Part shown: one piece after another, positions 1-4,908 of the stretch | Layout: each line of letters opens with the position of its first letter | Position numbering within the stretch: position 1 is the stretch's first letter | Source: an uncultured Collinsella sp. | Lineage (GTDB): Bacteria > Actinomycetota > Coriobacteriia > Coriobacteriales > Coriobacteriaceae | Direction: 5' to 3' | Length of the DNA stretch: 7,638 nucleotides | Assembly (NCBI GenBank): GCA_900551305.1 | Contig: URVK01000069.1 | Coordinates: 1 to 7,638, forward strand | Made by a program: the position numbers and the translations under genes | The notes under the pieces: generated by a model | Database searches by the model: none | The model's input: only the letters and a program-made list of their open reading frames with translations | Told to the model about the DNA's origin: nothing

Positions 1-570
1 GCCGAGCTTATCCGCGGCAAGAGCGGCCGAGTCTATGGCAACCTGGTGCAGCTGCTCGTGACCATGAAGGGCCTGCCGCTTACTTATAACAAGGACTTGC
101 AGGAGGACAAGGAGGGCGCCCTCGATACCGCCCATACGCTCATGCAGTGCCTGTCCGTTATGGCCGGGATGATTTCGACCTGGACCGTCAACGAGGATGC
201 CATGGCGCGCGAGTGCGGTGTGGGGCACCTTGCCGCCACCGATGTTGCCGATTACCTGGCCAAGCGTGGCCTGCCGTTCCGTGAAGCGCATGCCGTGGTG
301 GGCCATCTGGTCCTGATGTGTGAGAAGCGCGGCTGCAACCTTGAGGACCTGCCGTTTGAGGTGTTCCAGGAGGCGAGCCCGCTCTTTGAGCACGACATTA
401 CCGAGGCGCTCGACATCCCGTCGATTGTCGCCGCACGCACGACCGAGGGCGGCACCGCCCCTGCCGCCGTTGCCGTGCAGCTGCAGCGTGCCGAGGCACA
501 GCTTGAGGCCGACAAAGGCGTGTTTGGATCGCTGACCAAGGTCGTCGAAATGGGCCACGGGGTAAAGTAG
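1..570 (+). CDS. argH: Argininosuccinate lyase, C-terminal part (5' end outside window)
   Basis: Argininosuccinate lyase splits argininosuccinate into arginine and fumarate, the last step of arginine biosynthesis, in the cytoplasm. The window opens inside the gene: frame 1 is open from base 1 and gives 189 residues to the TAG stop. The first residues read ELIRGKSGRVYGNLVQLL, then TMKGLPLTYNKDLQEDKE, the well-known conserved block of ArgH that follows the catalytic loop of the fumarase/aspartase superfamily. The rest is the helical C-terminal domain, with the family-typical late segment VAARTTEGGTAPAAV. The N-terminal part with the catalytic signature lies upstream and cannot be judged. The first possible start codon inside the window (GTG at 46) is internal, not a true start. 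A terminator follows 55 bases after the stop, so argH is probably the last gene of its unit, perhaps after argG, though that is not visible. Confidence 0.95.
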   Translation, partial: AELIRGKSGRVYGNLVQLLVTMKGLPLTYNKDLQEDKEGALDTAHTLMQCLSVMAGMISTWTVNEDAMARECGVGHLAATDVADYLAKRGLPFREAHAVVGHLVLMCEKRGCNLEDLPFEVFQEASPLFEHDITEALDIPSIVAARTTEGGTAPAAVAVQLQRAEAQLEADKGVFGSLTKVVEMGHGVK

Positions 571-624
571 GGGTTTGGCTGAAGCTGTTTTGGCCATTAT
601 TTATTGATAATCGTTTTTGCTTTT

Positions 625-658
625 ACGGGCGTCTGCTGGTGCGGGCGCCCGTATTTTG
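625..658 (+). terminator. Intrinsic terminator after argH
   Basis: The arms ACGGGCG (625-631) and CGCCCGT (646-652) are perfectly complementary and are followed by ATTTTGTT. The loop is 14 nt and could partly fold further. The position, 55 bases after the argH stop, fits the end of that transcript. Confidence 0.7.
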
Positions 659-823
659 TTGCTATGGGGGAGGGGCTTGTCGAGAACTTCTGTAGGACCT
701 TTGGGCAGGTTGTGAAGGGGGTGCGTTCACGGGCGGCAACTGACCGTCCGCTTGGTTCGATGCGGTTGATGCGCGGTCGGATGGTAATCTAATCGGGCCT
801 CGAAACAGAAGTGACACATATGG
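659..823. other. Intergenic stretch with no supported gene
   Basis: Between the argH terminator and the ndk control region I see no gene. A 62-codon frame from a TTG at 604 to 792 runs across the terminator, has no ribosome binding site and no recognisable motif, so I do not call it. Confidence 0.5.
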
Positions 824-855
824 AGCGCTTTAATAAATTGTAGCGTTTCAATAAA
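824..855 (+). repeat. Pair of 14-bp direct repeats upstream of the ndk promoter
   Basis: AGCGCTTTAATAAA (824-837) and AGCGTTTCAATAAA (842-855) match at 12 of 14 positions and start 18 bp apart. They sit just upstream of the likely -35 of ndk, where an activator site or an AT-rich UP-like element would be placed. The function is inferred from position only. Confidence 0.45.
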
Positions 856-865
856 CAGCTTTTTG

Positions 866-894
866 TTTAACTGCAGCTAAAACTCTGTTACGAT
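866..894 (+). promoter_or_regulatory. Probable ndk promoter
   Basis: A -35-like TTTAAC (866-871) and a -10-like TACGAT (889-894) are separated by 17 bp. The start point would fall near 900, giving a leader of about 57 nt before the ndk ATG. The -35 is a weak match; the -10 is fair. Confidence 0.45.
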
Positions 895-957
895 GCAGTC
901 CAGGCGGGTGCCGGAATGGGACTTGGGCACGCGCGAACCTACTTGAAAGGCTACCTT

Positions 958-1362
958 ATGGCTATCGAGAAGACCTTCATCATGATTAAGCCCGACGCCG
1001 TGCGCGATCGCAAGATTGGCGAGATTGTTGCTCGCATTGAGCGCAGCGGCCTTGTCATCGAGCGTATGGAGATGACCACGCTCGAGCGCGCTACCGTCGA
1101 GGAGCACTACGCCCATCTGGCCGACAAGCCCTTCTTTGGAGGTCTCTGCGACTTTATGACGAGCGGTCCGGTCGTCAAGATGGTCGTTTCCGGTCTCTCC
1201 GCTGTCTCCAAGATGCGCACCCTTATGGGCGCTACCAACCCGCTTGATGCTGCCCCCGGCACCATTCGCGGCGACTTCGCTGTCGATGTCAACGCTAACG
1301 TGATCCACGGCTCCGACTGCCTGGAGAACGCCGAGATCGAGATCAAGCGCTTCTTTGGCTAA
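958..1362 (+). CDS. ndk: Nucleoside diphosphate kinase
   Basis: Nucleoside diphosphate kinase moves the gamma phosphate of ATP onto other NDPs through a phosphohistidine, keeping NTP and dNTP pools balanced in the cytoplasm. The 134-residue product has the usual bacterial length of about 135-145. It opens with EKTFIMIKPDAV (Lys11), carries MGATNPLDAAPGTIRGDFA at residues 90-108, and has the active-site block NVIHGSDC at 114-121 with catalytic His117. The family usually has NxIHGSDS, so Cys121 replaces the common Ser, a mild variation. I chose the ATG at 958 because GAAAGG (945-950) lies at ideal spacing and the protein then starts like other Ndk proteins. An in-frame ATG at 916 would add 14 unusual residues and lacks a ribosome binding site. 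The gene has its own promoter and terminator and appears monocistronic. Confidence 0.97.
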   Translation: MAIEKTFIMIKPDAVRDRKIGEIVARIERSGLVIERMEMTTLERATVEEHYAHLADKPFFGGLCDFMTSGPVVKMVVSGLSAVSKMRTLMGATNPLDAAPGTIRGDFAVDVNANVIHGSDCLENAEIEIKRFFG

Positions 1363-1401
1363 ACCAGCTTTGACTCCTTAAAGCTGTTAGCGTGTGGCTT
1401 T

Positions 1402-1437
1402 GGCGCCGCGGAACTCCATCCGCGGCGCCCTTTTTAT
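1402..1437 (+). terminator. Intrinsic terminator of ndk
   Basis: A perfect 10-bp stem, GGCGCCGCGG (1402-1411) with CCGCGGCGCC (1420-1429), has an 8-nt loop and is followed by CTTTTTATT. It is a textbook rho-independent terminator 39 bases after the ndk stop. Confidence 0.92.
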
Positions 1438-1440
1438 TCC

Positions 1441-1473
1441 AGTAGATTTTTGGTAAACGCCTAGAAATCTACT
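1441..1473. repeat. Palindromic element between convergent terminators
   Basis: AGTAGATTT (1441-1449) and AAATCTACT (1465-1473) form a perfect 9-bp inverted repeat around a 15-nt centre. It lies after the T-run of the ndk terminator and outside the rpiB terminator stem, so neither terminator needs it. It could be a DNA-binding site or a small recurrent intergenic palindrome. Confidence 0.5.
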
Positions 1474-1512
1474 AAAGAGCCCCCGTCCGGATGTGTATTC
1501 CGGGCGGGGGCT
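1474..1512 (-). terminator. Probable intrinsic terminator of rpiB
   Basis: On the minus strand, AGCCCCCGCCCGG (1512-1500) pairs with CCGGACGGGGGCT (1490-1478), 13 pairs including one G-U, followed by CTTTAGT. The stem is very strong and the U-run is short. It lies 28 bases after the rpiB stop. Confidence 0.75.
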
Positions 1513-1539
1513 GGCGTTAGCGTATGGCTTTGTAGGTCT

Positions 1540-2007
1540 TTAGGCCTCGTCGACGACCTTGAGGCCGCGCGTGTGGTCGATCTCGTTGAGGAGATTGACG
1601 CGACGCTCGTGGCGGCCGCCCTCAAACTCGGCGTCGAGCCATTCGTCGACGATCATCTTGGCGAGCTCGGAGCCCACGACGCGGGCGCCAAAGGCGAGCA
1701 CGTTGGTGTTGTTGTGCATACGGGAGAGCTTGGCGCTGAAGGGCTCGGAGCACACGACGGCGCGTACGCCCTCGACCTTGTTGGCAGCCAGGCTGATCCC
1801 GACGCCGGTGCCGCAGATCAGGATGCCCAGGTCGACGTCGCCGTTGGCAACGGCCTTACCCACCTTGTAGCCGGCGATGGGGTAGTCAAAGCTCTCGGAG
1901 GTGTCGGTGCCAAAGTTTACGACCTCGCAGCCGCGCTCCTTCAGGTGCTCGGAGATGATGTTCTTGAGTTCGACGGCGGCGTGGTCGTTACCGATACCGA
2001 TCTTCAT
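1540..2007 (-). CDS. rpiB: Ribose-5-phosphate isomerase B
   Basis: RpiB interconverts ribose 5-phosphate and ribulose 5-phosphate in the non-oxidative pentose phosphate pathway; relatives of the RpiB/LacAB family act on allose or galactose phosphates. The 155-residue product matches the usual length of about 150. Visible motifs are GNDHA (6-10, His9), DYP (41-43), the anion-hole and catalytic segment ILICGTGVGISLAANK with Cys65, the block RMHNNTNVLAFGARVVG with His98, and GGRHERRV (130-137), whose arginines bind phosphate in the family. I took the ATG at 2007 because AGAGAGGAA precedes it closely and the product then begins MKIGIGNDHA, the family start. The frame stays open upstream to 2193, but that extension is not family-like. 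rpiB is divergent from the cysteine desulfidase gene and convergent with ndk. Confidence 0.95.
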   Translation of the reverse strand: MKIGIGNDHAAVELKNIISEHLKERGCEVVNFGTDTSESFDYPIAGYKVGKAVANGDVDLGILICGTGVGISLAANKVEGVRAVVCSEPFSAKLSRMHNNTNVLAFGARVVGSELAKMIVDEWLDAEFEGGRHERRVNLLNEIDHTRGLKVVDEA

Positions 2008-2067
2008 AGATGGTTCCTCTCTGGTCTGTGCGGCGAGATTGCTAAAGGTTTTACCGCGTTCGACTGC

Positions 2068-2073
2068 ATGATA
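2068..2073 (-). promoter_or_regulatory. Possible -10 element for rpiB
   Basis: Read on the minus strand, TATCAT lies about 60 bases upstream of the rpiB start and matches the sigma70 -10 consensus at five of six positions. No good -35 is found at 16-18 bp, so the call is tentative. Confidence 0.3.
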
Positions 2074-2088
2074 GCGCGACTTTTGCGT

Positions 2089-2108
2089 AAACGCTTGGGC
2101 GTTTTTTT
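2089..2108 (+). terminator. Short hairpin followed by T7 in a divergent intergenic region
   Basis: AAACGC (2089-2094), loop TTGG, and GCGTTT (2099-2104) lead into a run of seven T counted from 2102. It has the form of a small rho-independent terminator on the plus strand. No plus-strand gene lies upstream, as the neighbour is rpiB on the minus strand, so a real role is uncertain. Confidence 0.3.
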
Positions 2109-2213
2109 GTTCAAACGCTTTAGCATGCAACAAGACTTGTATCTCATGAATAATTCCGCCAGTTTGCGCTTGAGCGCCGTCCGCCGGAACCATGGTTGCG
2201 GTTTTCGATGCAT

Positions 2214-2242
2214 TGTTATCAAATAAAAGAGCTTACTATTTT
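2214..2242 (+). promoter_or_regulatory. Probable promoter of the cysteine desulfidase gene
   Basis: TTGTTA (2214-2219) and TATTTT (2237-2242) are separated by 17 bp. Transcription would begin near 2249, leaving a leader of about 30 nt with the AGGAG ribosome binding site at 2267-2271 before the ATG at 2279. Confidence 0.5.
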
Positions 2243-2391
2243 TGAGAGCCCAGCCCGTTATACAAGTAGGAGATACCTATGCCTGCCGATTCCCTTCGTG
2301 ATACCGCGTTTTGCGATGTTTTGAACCGCGAGCTTGTCTGTGCGCTCGGCTGCACCGAGCCCAGCGCCGTTGCCTATGCAGCGGCGCTGGC

Positions 2392-2466
2392 GAGCCAGAC
2401 GCTCCGGTGCGAAGCGTTTGATTGCCGTGGGCGGGGGGGGGGGGGAGCCAGACGCTCGGTTGCGAA
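2392..2466 (+). repeat. Imperfect 22-bp direct repeat flanking the frame break
   Basis: The 22 bases at 2392-2413 recur at 2445-2466 with 20 identities, 53 bp apart. Beyond them identity drops quickly: the first copy runs into ever more G-rich sequence, the second into normal coding sequence. The unit length is not a multiple of three, which causes the frameshift. Confidence 0.85.
2433..2445 (+). repeat. Homopolymer of 13 G inside a coding region
   Basis: Thirteen consecutive G lie just before the second repeat copy. With 14 or 11 G the upstream and downstream reading frames of the cysteine desulfidase gene would join through a glycine-rich insert; with 13 they do not. This is the layout of a slipped-strand contingency tract, but poly-G at a poor junction is also a common artefact of two-colour Illumina chemistry. 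Confidence 0.8.
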
Positions 2467-3650
2467 CCCGATCATATGGATGTCGCCTGCTCGGGCAACA
2501 TCATCAAGAACGTTAAGAGCGTGACCGTGCCCAACTCGGGCGGCATGCACGGTATTGAGGCGGCGGCCGTGCTGGGTGCCGTGGGCGGCGACGCCAAGAG
2601 CGCGCTGGAGGTGCTCGAGAGCGTTGACGATAAAGACCGTGCTCGCGTGGCCGAGCTCCTCGCCAATGCCGGTTACTGCGATGTGTCGCTTGTCGAGGGT
2701 GTGCCCAACCTCTACATCAAGGTGACTGCCACGGCCGAGGGCCATACCGCGGTCGTCGAGATCACCGACCACCATACCAATGTTACGTGCCATACGCTCG
2801 ACGGTATTCCGGTATGCGGCAAGTCGGCGGGGGAGTGCGCCGCCTGCGCCGAGCGCGTCGTGGCCGCGCGTGCGGCAGATAGCGCCGACACGCCCATGTC
2901 GATTGAGTCCATTATCGACTTTATCGAGGACGGCGATGTTGAGGGCGCCCGTGCTGCCGTTGAGCGTCAGATCGAGCTGAATGGCGCGATCAGTGCCGAG
3001 GGCCTTGCGCACGCTTGGGGCGCCGAGGTGGGCCGTACGCTGCTGGGCGCTCGTGCCGATGACGTCGCCTGCCGTGCCCGTGCCCGTGCCGCCGCCGGGT
3101 CCGACGCCCGCATGAACGGCTGCGCGCTGCCGGTCGCCATTGTGTGCGGCTCGGGCAACCAGGGCATTACCTGCGCATTGCCCGTTATGGAGTATGCCGA
3201 GTACCTGCGCTGCGACCACGAGCGCCTGGTGCGTGCCGTGATGCTGTCCGACCTTATCGCCGTGCATATCAAGAGCTATATCGGTGCGCTCTCGGCGTTT
3301 TGCGGTGCTATTTGCGCCGCGTGCGGCGCCGGCGCCGCGATTACCTGGCTGTGTGGTGGCACGCACGAGCAGATCGGCGCGACGGTCTCGAACACGCTCG
3401 GCAACGTGGGTGGCATCGTGTGCGATGGCGCCAAGGCGAGCTGCGCCGCCAAGATTTCCGCTGCCGTCGATGCGGCGATTCTGGGCCATGATATGGCCAT
3501 GCAAGGCCGCGGCTTCCGTGCCGGCGAGGGCCTGATCCAGGATACCGTCGAGCAGACGATCGCCAGCATGGGCTACGTGGGCCGTGTGGGTATGAAGGAC
3601 ACCGACGTCGAGATCCTCAACATCATGATCGGCAAGACTCGAGTCTGTTA

Positions 3651-3678
3651 GTTACGCGGTTTTACCAAACCGCGTAAC
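3651..3678. repeat. Perfect 12-bp hairpin overlapping the desulfidase stop codon
   Basis: GTTACGCGGTTT (3651-3662), loop TACC, and AAACCGCGTAAC (3667-3678) pair without mismatch. The first base is the last base of the TAG stop. No T-run follows on either strand, so it is not a standard terminator. It could protect the mRNA 3' end or act together with the structured repeat that begins three bases later. Confidence 0.7.
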
Positions 3679-3680
3679 CA

Positions 3681-3802
3681 GTCGACGCTGCAAACGCCCC
3701 CAAGCGGCAATCTGCCTTTCAATCGTCGGGCATGGCCAGAAGGCCTATGCCCTCCTCTTTCAAGGCACATTGCTCGCTTGGGGGCGTTTTCGCTGACTTA
3801 TG
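3681..3802 (+). ncRNA. Structured repeat, copy A (candidate RNA element)
   Basis: This element recurs at 6781-6905. Its predicted fold is a long hairpin. A perfect 15-bp outer stem pairs 3692-3706 with 3775-3789. After a bulged T3774, GCAAT (3707-3711) pairs ATTGC (3769-3773). After one C-C mismatch, TGCCTT (3713-3718) pairs AAGGCA (3762-3767). A large internal loop follows, then an apical stem GGGCAT/ATGCCC (3728-3733, 3747-3752) with inner GGCC/GGCC, a bulged T3746 and loop AGAA. The outer stem differs from copy B yet stays paired, which argues for selection on RNA structure. TTTT after the outer stem could allow it to work as a terminator for the desulfidase gene. I do not recognise the family; the Rfam Collinsella-1 motif is worth comparing. 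Confidence 0.7.
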
Positions 3803-3840
3803 CTCAACCTACGACGCTATTTTGTTTGGAGCGAGGAGTC

Positions 3841-3927
3841 CTATGACAGTTCGTCGGCTACTTGGTGTTCGTAGAAGGCTTCTACTACGGCGTTAAAGTC
3901 GCGGGCGAAGTCTTCCATGGTTCCCCA
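3841..3927 (-). other. Displaced C-terminal coding segment of the HAD hydrolase
   Basis: On the minus strand, the frame from 3927 down to a TAG at 3843-3841 reads WGTMEDFARDFNAVVEAFYE followed by HQVADELS. This looks like a natural protein C-terminus and lies directly after the HAD gene in a different frame. Removing one G from the GGGG run at 3931-3928 would join it to the HAD frame for a 250-residue product ending here, 40 bp from copy A. Confidence 0.7.
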
Positions 3928-4594
3928 CCCCGGAAGGGGCCATTCCCTGGCCAACATAGGCAGTCTGAATGCCGCAGGCGGGGCTGGGGAAGTCGCGCTT
4001 GGGGTCGTTGCCCACCATAAGGACTTCGTGCGGCTCGAGTCCCATCACCTGAAGCTGCTCTAGATAGTAGGCGGCATCGGGCTTGCAGCGGGTGGCGTTT
4101 CCCATATGCGTGACGAGCTCAAAGGGGACGTCGGCCAGGTCGCCCCAACCCATGCGGCACTCGATGGCCCCTTGCGGAAAGCTAGGGTTGGTAAAGAGCG
4201 CGCAACGCAGCCCTGCGTCCTGTACGGCCTGAAGCGCGGCGTGTGCGCCCGGCATGGCGCGGGCGTTGATGACATCGTCATTCTTGTATGGAAGCACTTC
4301 GCGGTCGTAGTAGGTAAACGCCTCGTAGATGACGGGATCGGAGAGGCAGATGCCGCACCTGCGCTCGACCTCGGTGCGGTAAAACTCAAGATTGGTGCGG
4401 TTGTCCGTGCCGCTTCGGCGGTTGGCGTTGAGGTCGACCAAGATGGTGCCGAGGCGTGCCATCGTGCCACCGCGGCTGCGGCGCCCGATATCCGCGAGCA
4501 TCGACGAGACATCCTTAAAATATCGAAGGATGAACGCGTTGAGGTTGATGCTAAGAAGCGTCTCGTCCATATCGAAAACGACTGCTTTGAGCAC
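3893..4594 (-). CDS. HAD-family hydrolase, C-terminus apparently frameshifted
   Basis: The product belongs to the haloacid dehalogenase superfamily, mostly cytoplasmic Mg-dependent phosphatases; its substrate cannot be told from sequence. All four motifs are present: DMDET (8-12, nucleophile Asp8 and acid Asp10), LFTNPSF with Thr135, Lys171 in RCKPDAAYY, and VGNDPKRDF (194-202) with the metal-binding acids. A helical cap lies between residues about 15 and 110. The start is GTG at 4594, after GAAAGG at good spacing; MLKAVVFDMDET is then a normal HAD start. As written the protein is 233 residues, but its tail after Ser221 (GVGNHGRLRPRL) looks out of frame, and a protein-like tail follows in another frame down to 3841. 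The catalytic core is unaffected. The gene converges on the desulfidase gene and is divergent from rpsA. Confidence 0.88.
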   Translation of the reverse strand: MLKAVVFDMDETLLSINLNAFILRYFKDVSSMLADIGRRSRGGTMARLGTILVDLNANRRSGTDNRTNLEFYRTEVERRCGICLSDPVIYEAFTYYDREVLPYKNDDVINARAMPGAHAALQAVQDAGLRCALFTNPSFPQGAIECRMGWGDLADVPFELVTHMGNATRCKPDAAYYLEQLQVMGLEPHEVLMVGNDPKRDFPSPACGIQTAYVGQGMAPSGVGNHGRLRPRL

Positions 4595-4682
4595 GCGGGC
4601 ACCTTTCTCGATAAATCGTTCCAGAATCGTTGCTCCGGATACTTTACCCCAAAGCCGTATGCCTAACTGCCTATCGTCAACT

Positions 4683-4724
4683 TATGGAGACGGTCGTCCA
4701 CAAGATTGCGAAAAAGTCTCCATA
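4683..4724. repeat. Inverted repeat upstream of rpsA
   Basis: TATGGAGAC (4683-4691) and GTCTCCATA (4716-4724) form a perfect 9-bp inverted repeat around 24 nt, between the divergent HAD and rpsA genes. On the minus strand the first arm runs into a T5 run. It may be a regulatory site or a recurrent intergenic palindrome. Confidence 0.5.
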
Positions 4725-4748
4725 CGAGTAAAAAATCGCAGTTCGCGC

Positions 4749-4777
4749 TTGAAATCGAAGTAATTTCCCCGTAATCT
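4749..4777 (+). promoter_or_regulatory. Probable rpsA promoter
   Basis: TTGAAA (4749-4754) and TAATCT (4772-4777) are separated by 17 bp. An overlapping TATACG (4777-4782) is an alternative -10. Either gives an rpsA leader of roughly 120 nt. Confidence 0.5.
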
Positions 4778-4865
4778 ATACGAACGTGATTGCATAAGCG
4801 TCACATTAGTATCTGTCGGCTCCCGAGTGTTCCTAAACGTTGTGTGCTTGTCGCACCCTTCTGTA

Positions 4866-4903
4866 GGTCCTAGCAATCGGGGCCCCGTAGTTCGAAAGGG
4901 GTC
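4866..4903 (+). promoter_or_regulatory. Possible hairpin hiding the rpsA ribosome binding site
   Basis: GGCCCC (4881-4886) can pair with GGGGTC (4898-4903), six pairs with one G-U. This covers the G-rich half of the Shine-Dalgarno GAAAGGGG at 4894-4901. Upstream GGTCC (4866-4870) can instead pair with GGGCC (4880-4884), so two exclusive folds exist. Ribosomal protein S1 represses its own translation in E. coli; whether this leader serves that here is inference. Confidence 0.35.
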
Positions 4904-4908
4904 CACCT

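Larger units (their letters stand above)
2279..3651 (+). pseudogene. L-cysteine desulfidase / UPF0597 family protein, frame broken near codon 50
   Basis: Family members (E. coli YhaM/CyuA, archaeal CdsA; also called serine dehydratase alpha-like) are iron-sulfur enzymes that break L-cysteine into pyruvate, ammonia and sulfide. The N-terminal part starts at ATG 2279 after AGGAG and reads LVCALGCTEPSAVAYAAALA, with the conserved CTEP cysteine at residue 25. The rest continues in another frame from about 2446: IIKNVKSVTVPNSGG, then SDARM, GSGNQGITCALP near 3150-3180, and CDGAKASC (3421-3444) with further conserved cysteines. The two halves are separated by a 53-bp insertion that includes 13 G. 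Dropping those 53 bp joins the frames into 439 residues, very near the ~436 of E. coli YhaM, and restores the E. coli spacing (27 residues) between CTEP and the NLMKN/NIIKN block. As written, translation from 2279 stops at 2524. The downstream part is open from 2422 but has no good start. Either the locus is off or variable, or the sequence is wrong here. Confidence 0.88.

Noticed and set aside
604..792. 62-codon frame after argH
   Set aside because: It starts with TTG inside the argH terminator region, has no ribosome binding site and no recognisable protein features.
916..957. Earlier in-frame ATG for ndk
   Set aside because: It would add 14 residues absent from the family and has no ribosome binding site, whereas the ATG at 958 has GAAAGG at good spacing.
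2089..2120. AAACGCTT repeated at 2089 and 2113, and resemblance of this hairpin to the outer stem of copy A
   Set aside because: The words are short, and the conserved core of the structured element is absent here, so I treat it as chance similarity and not a third copy.
2008..2193. N-terminal extension of rpiB
   Set aside because: The frame is open, but the added residues are unlike RpiB, and ATG 2007 has a strong ribosome binding site and the family N-terminus.
2374..3504. 376-codon minus-strand frame opposite the desulfidase gene
   Set aside because: It is a shadow frame of GC-rich coding sequence with low-complexity composition; the plus strand carries all family motifs.
3681..3802. Copy A as a transposable element end or MITE
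   Set aside because: No target-site duplication or flanking terminal repeats are seen at either copy, and the compensatory stem changes fit RNA structure better.
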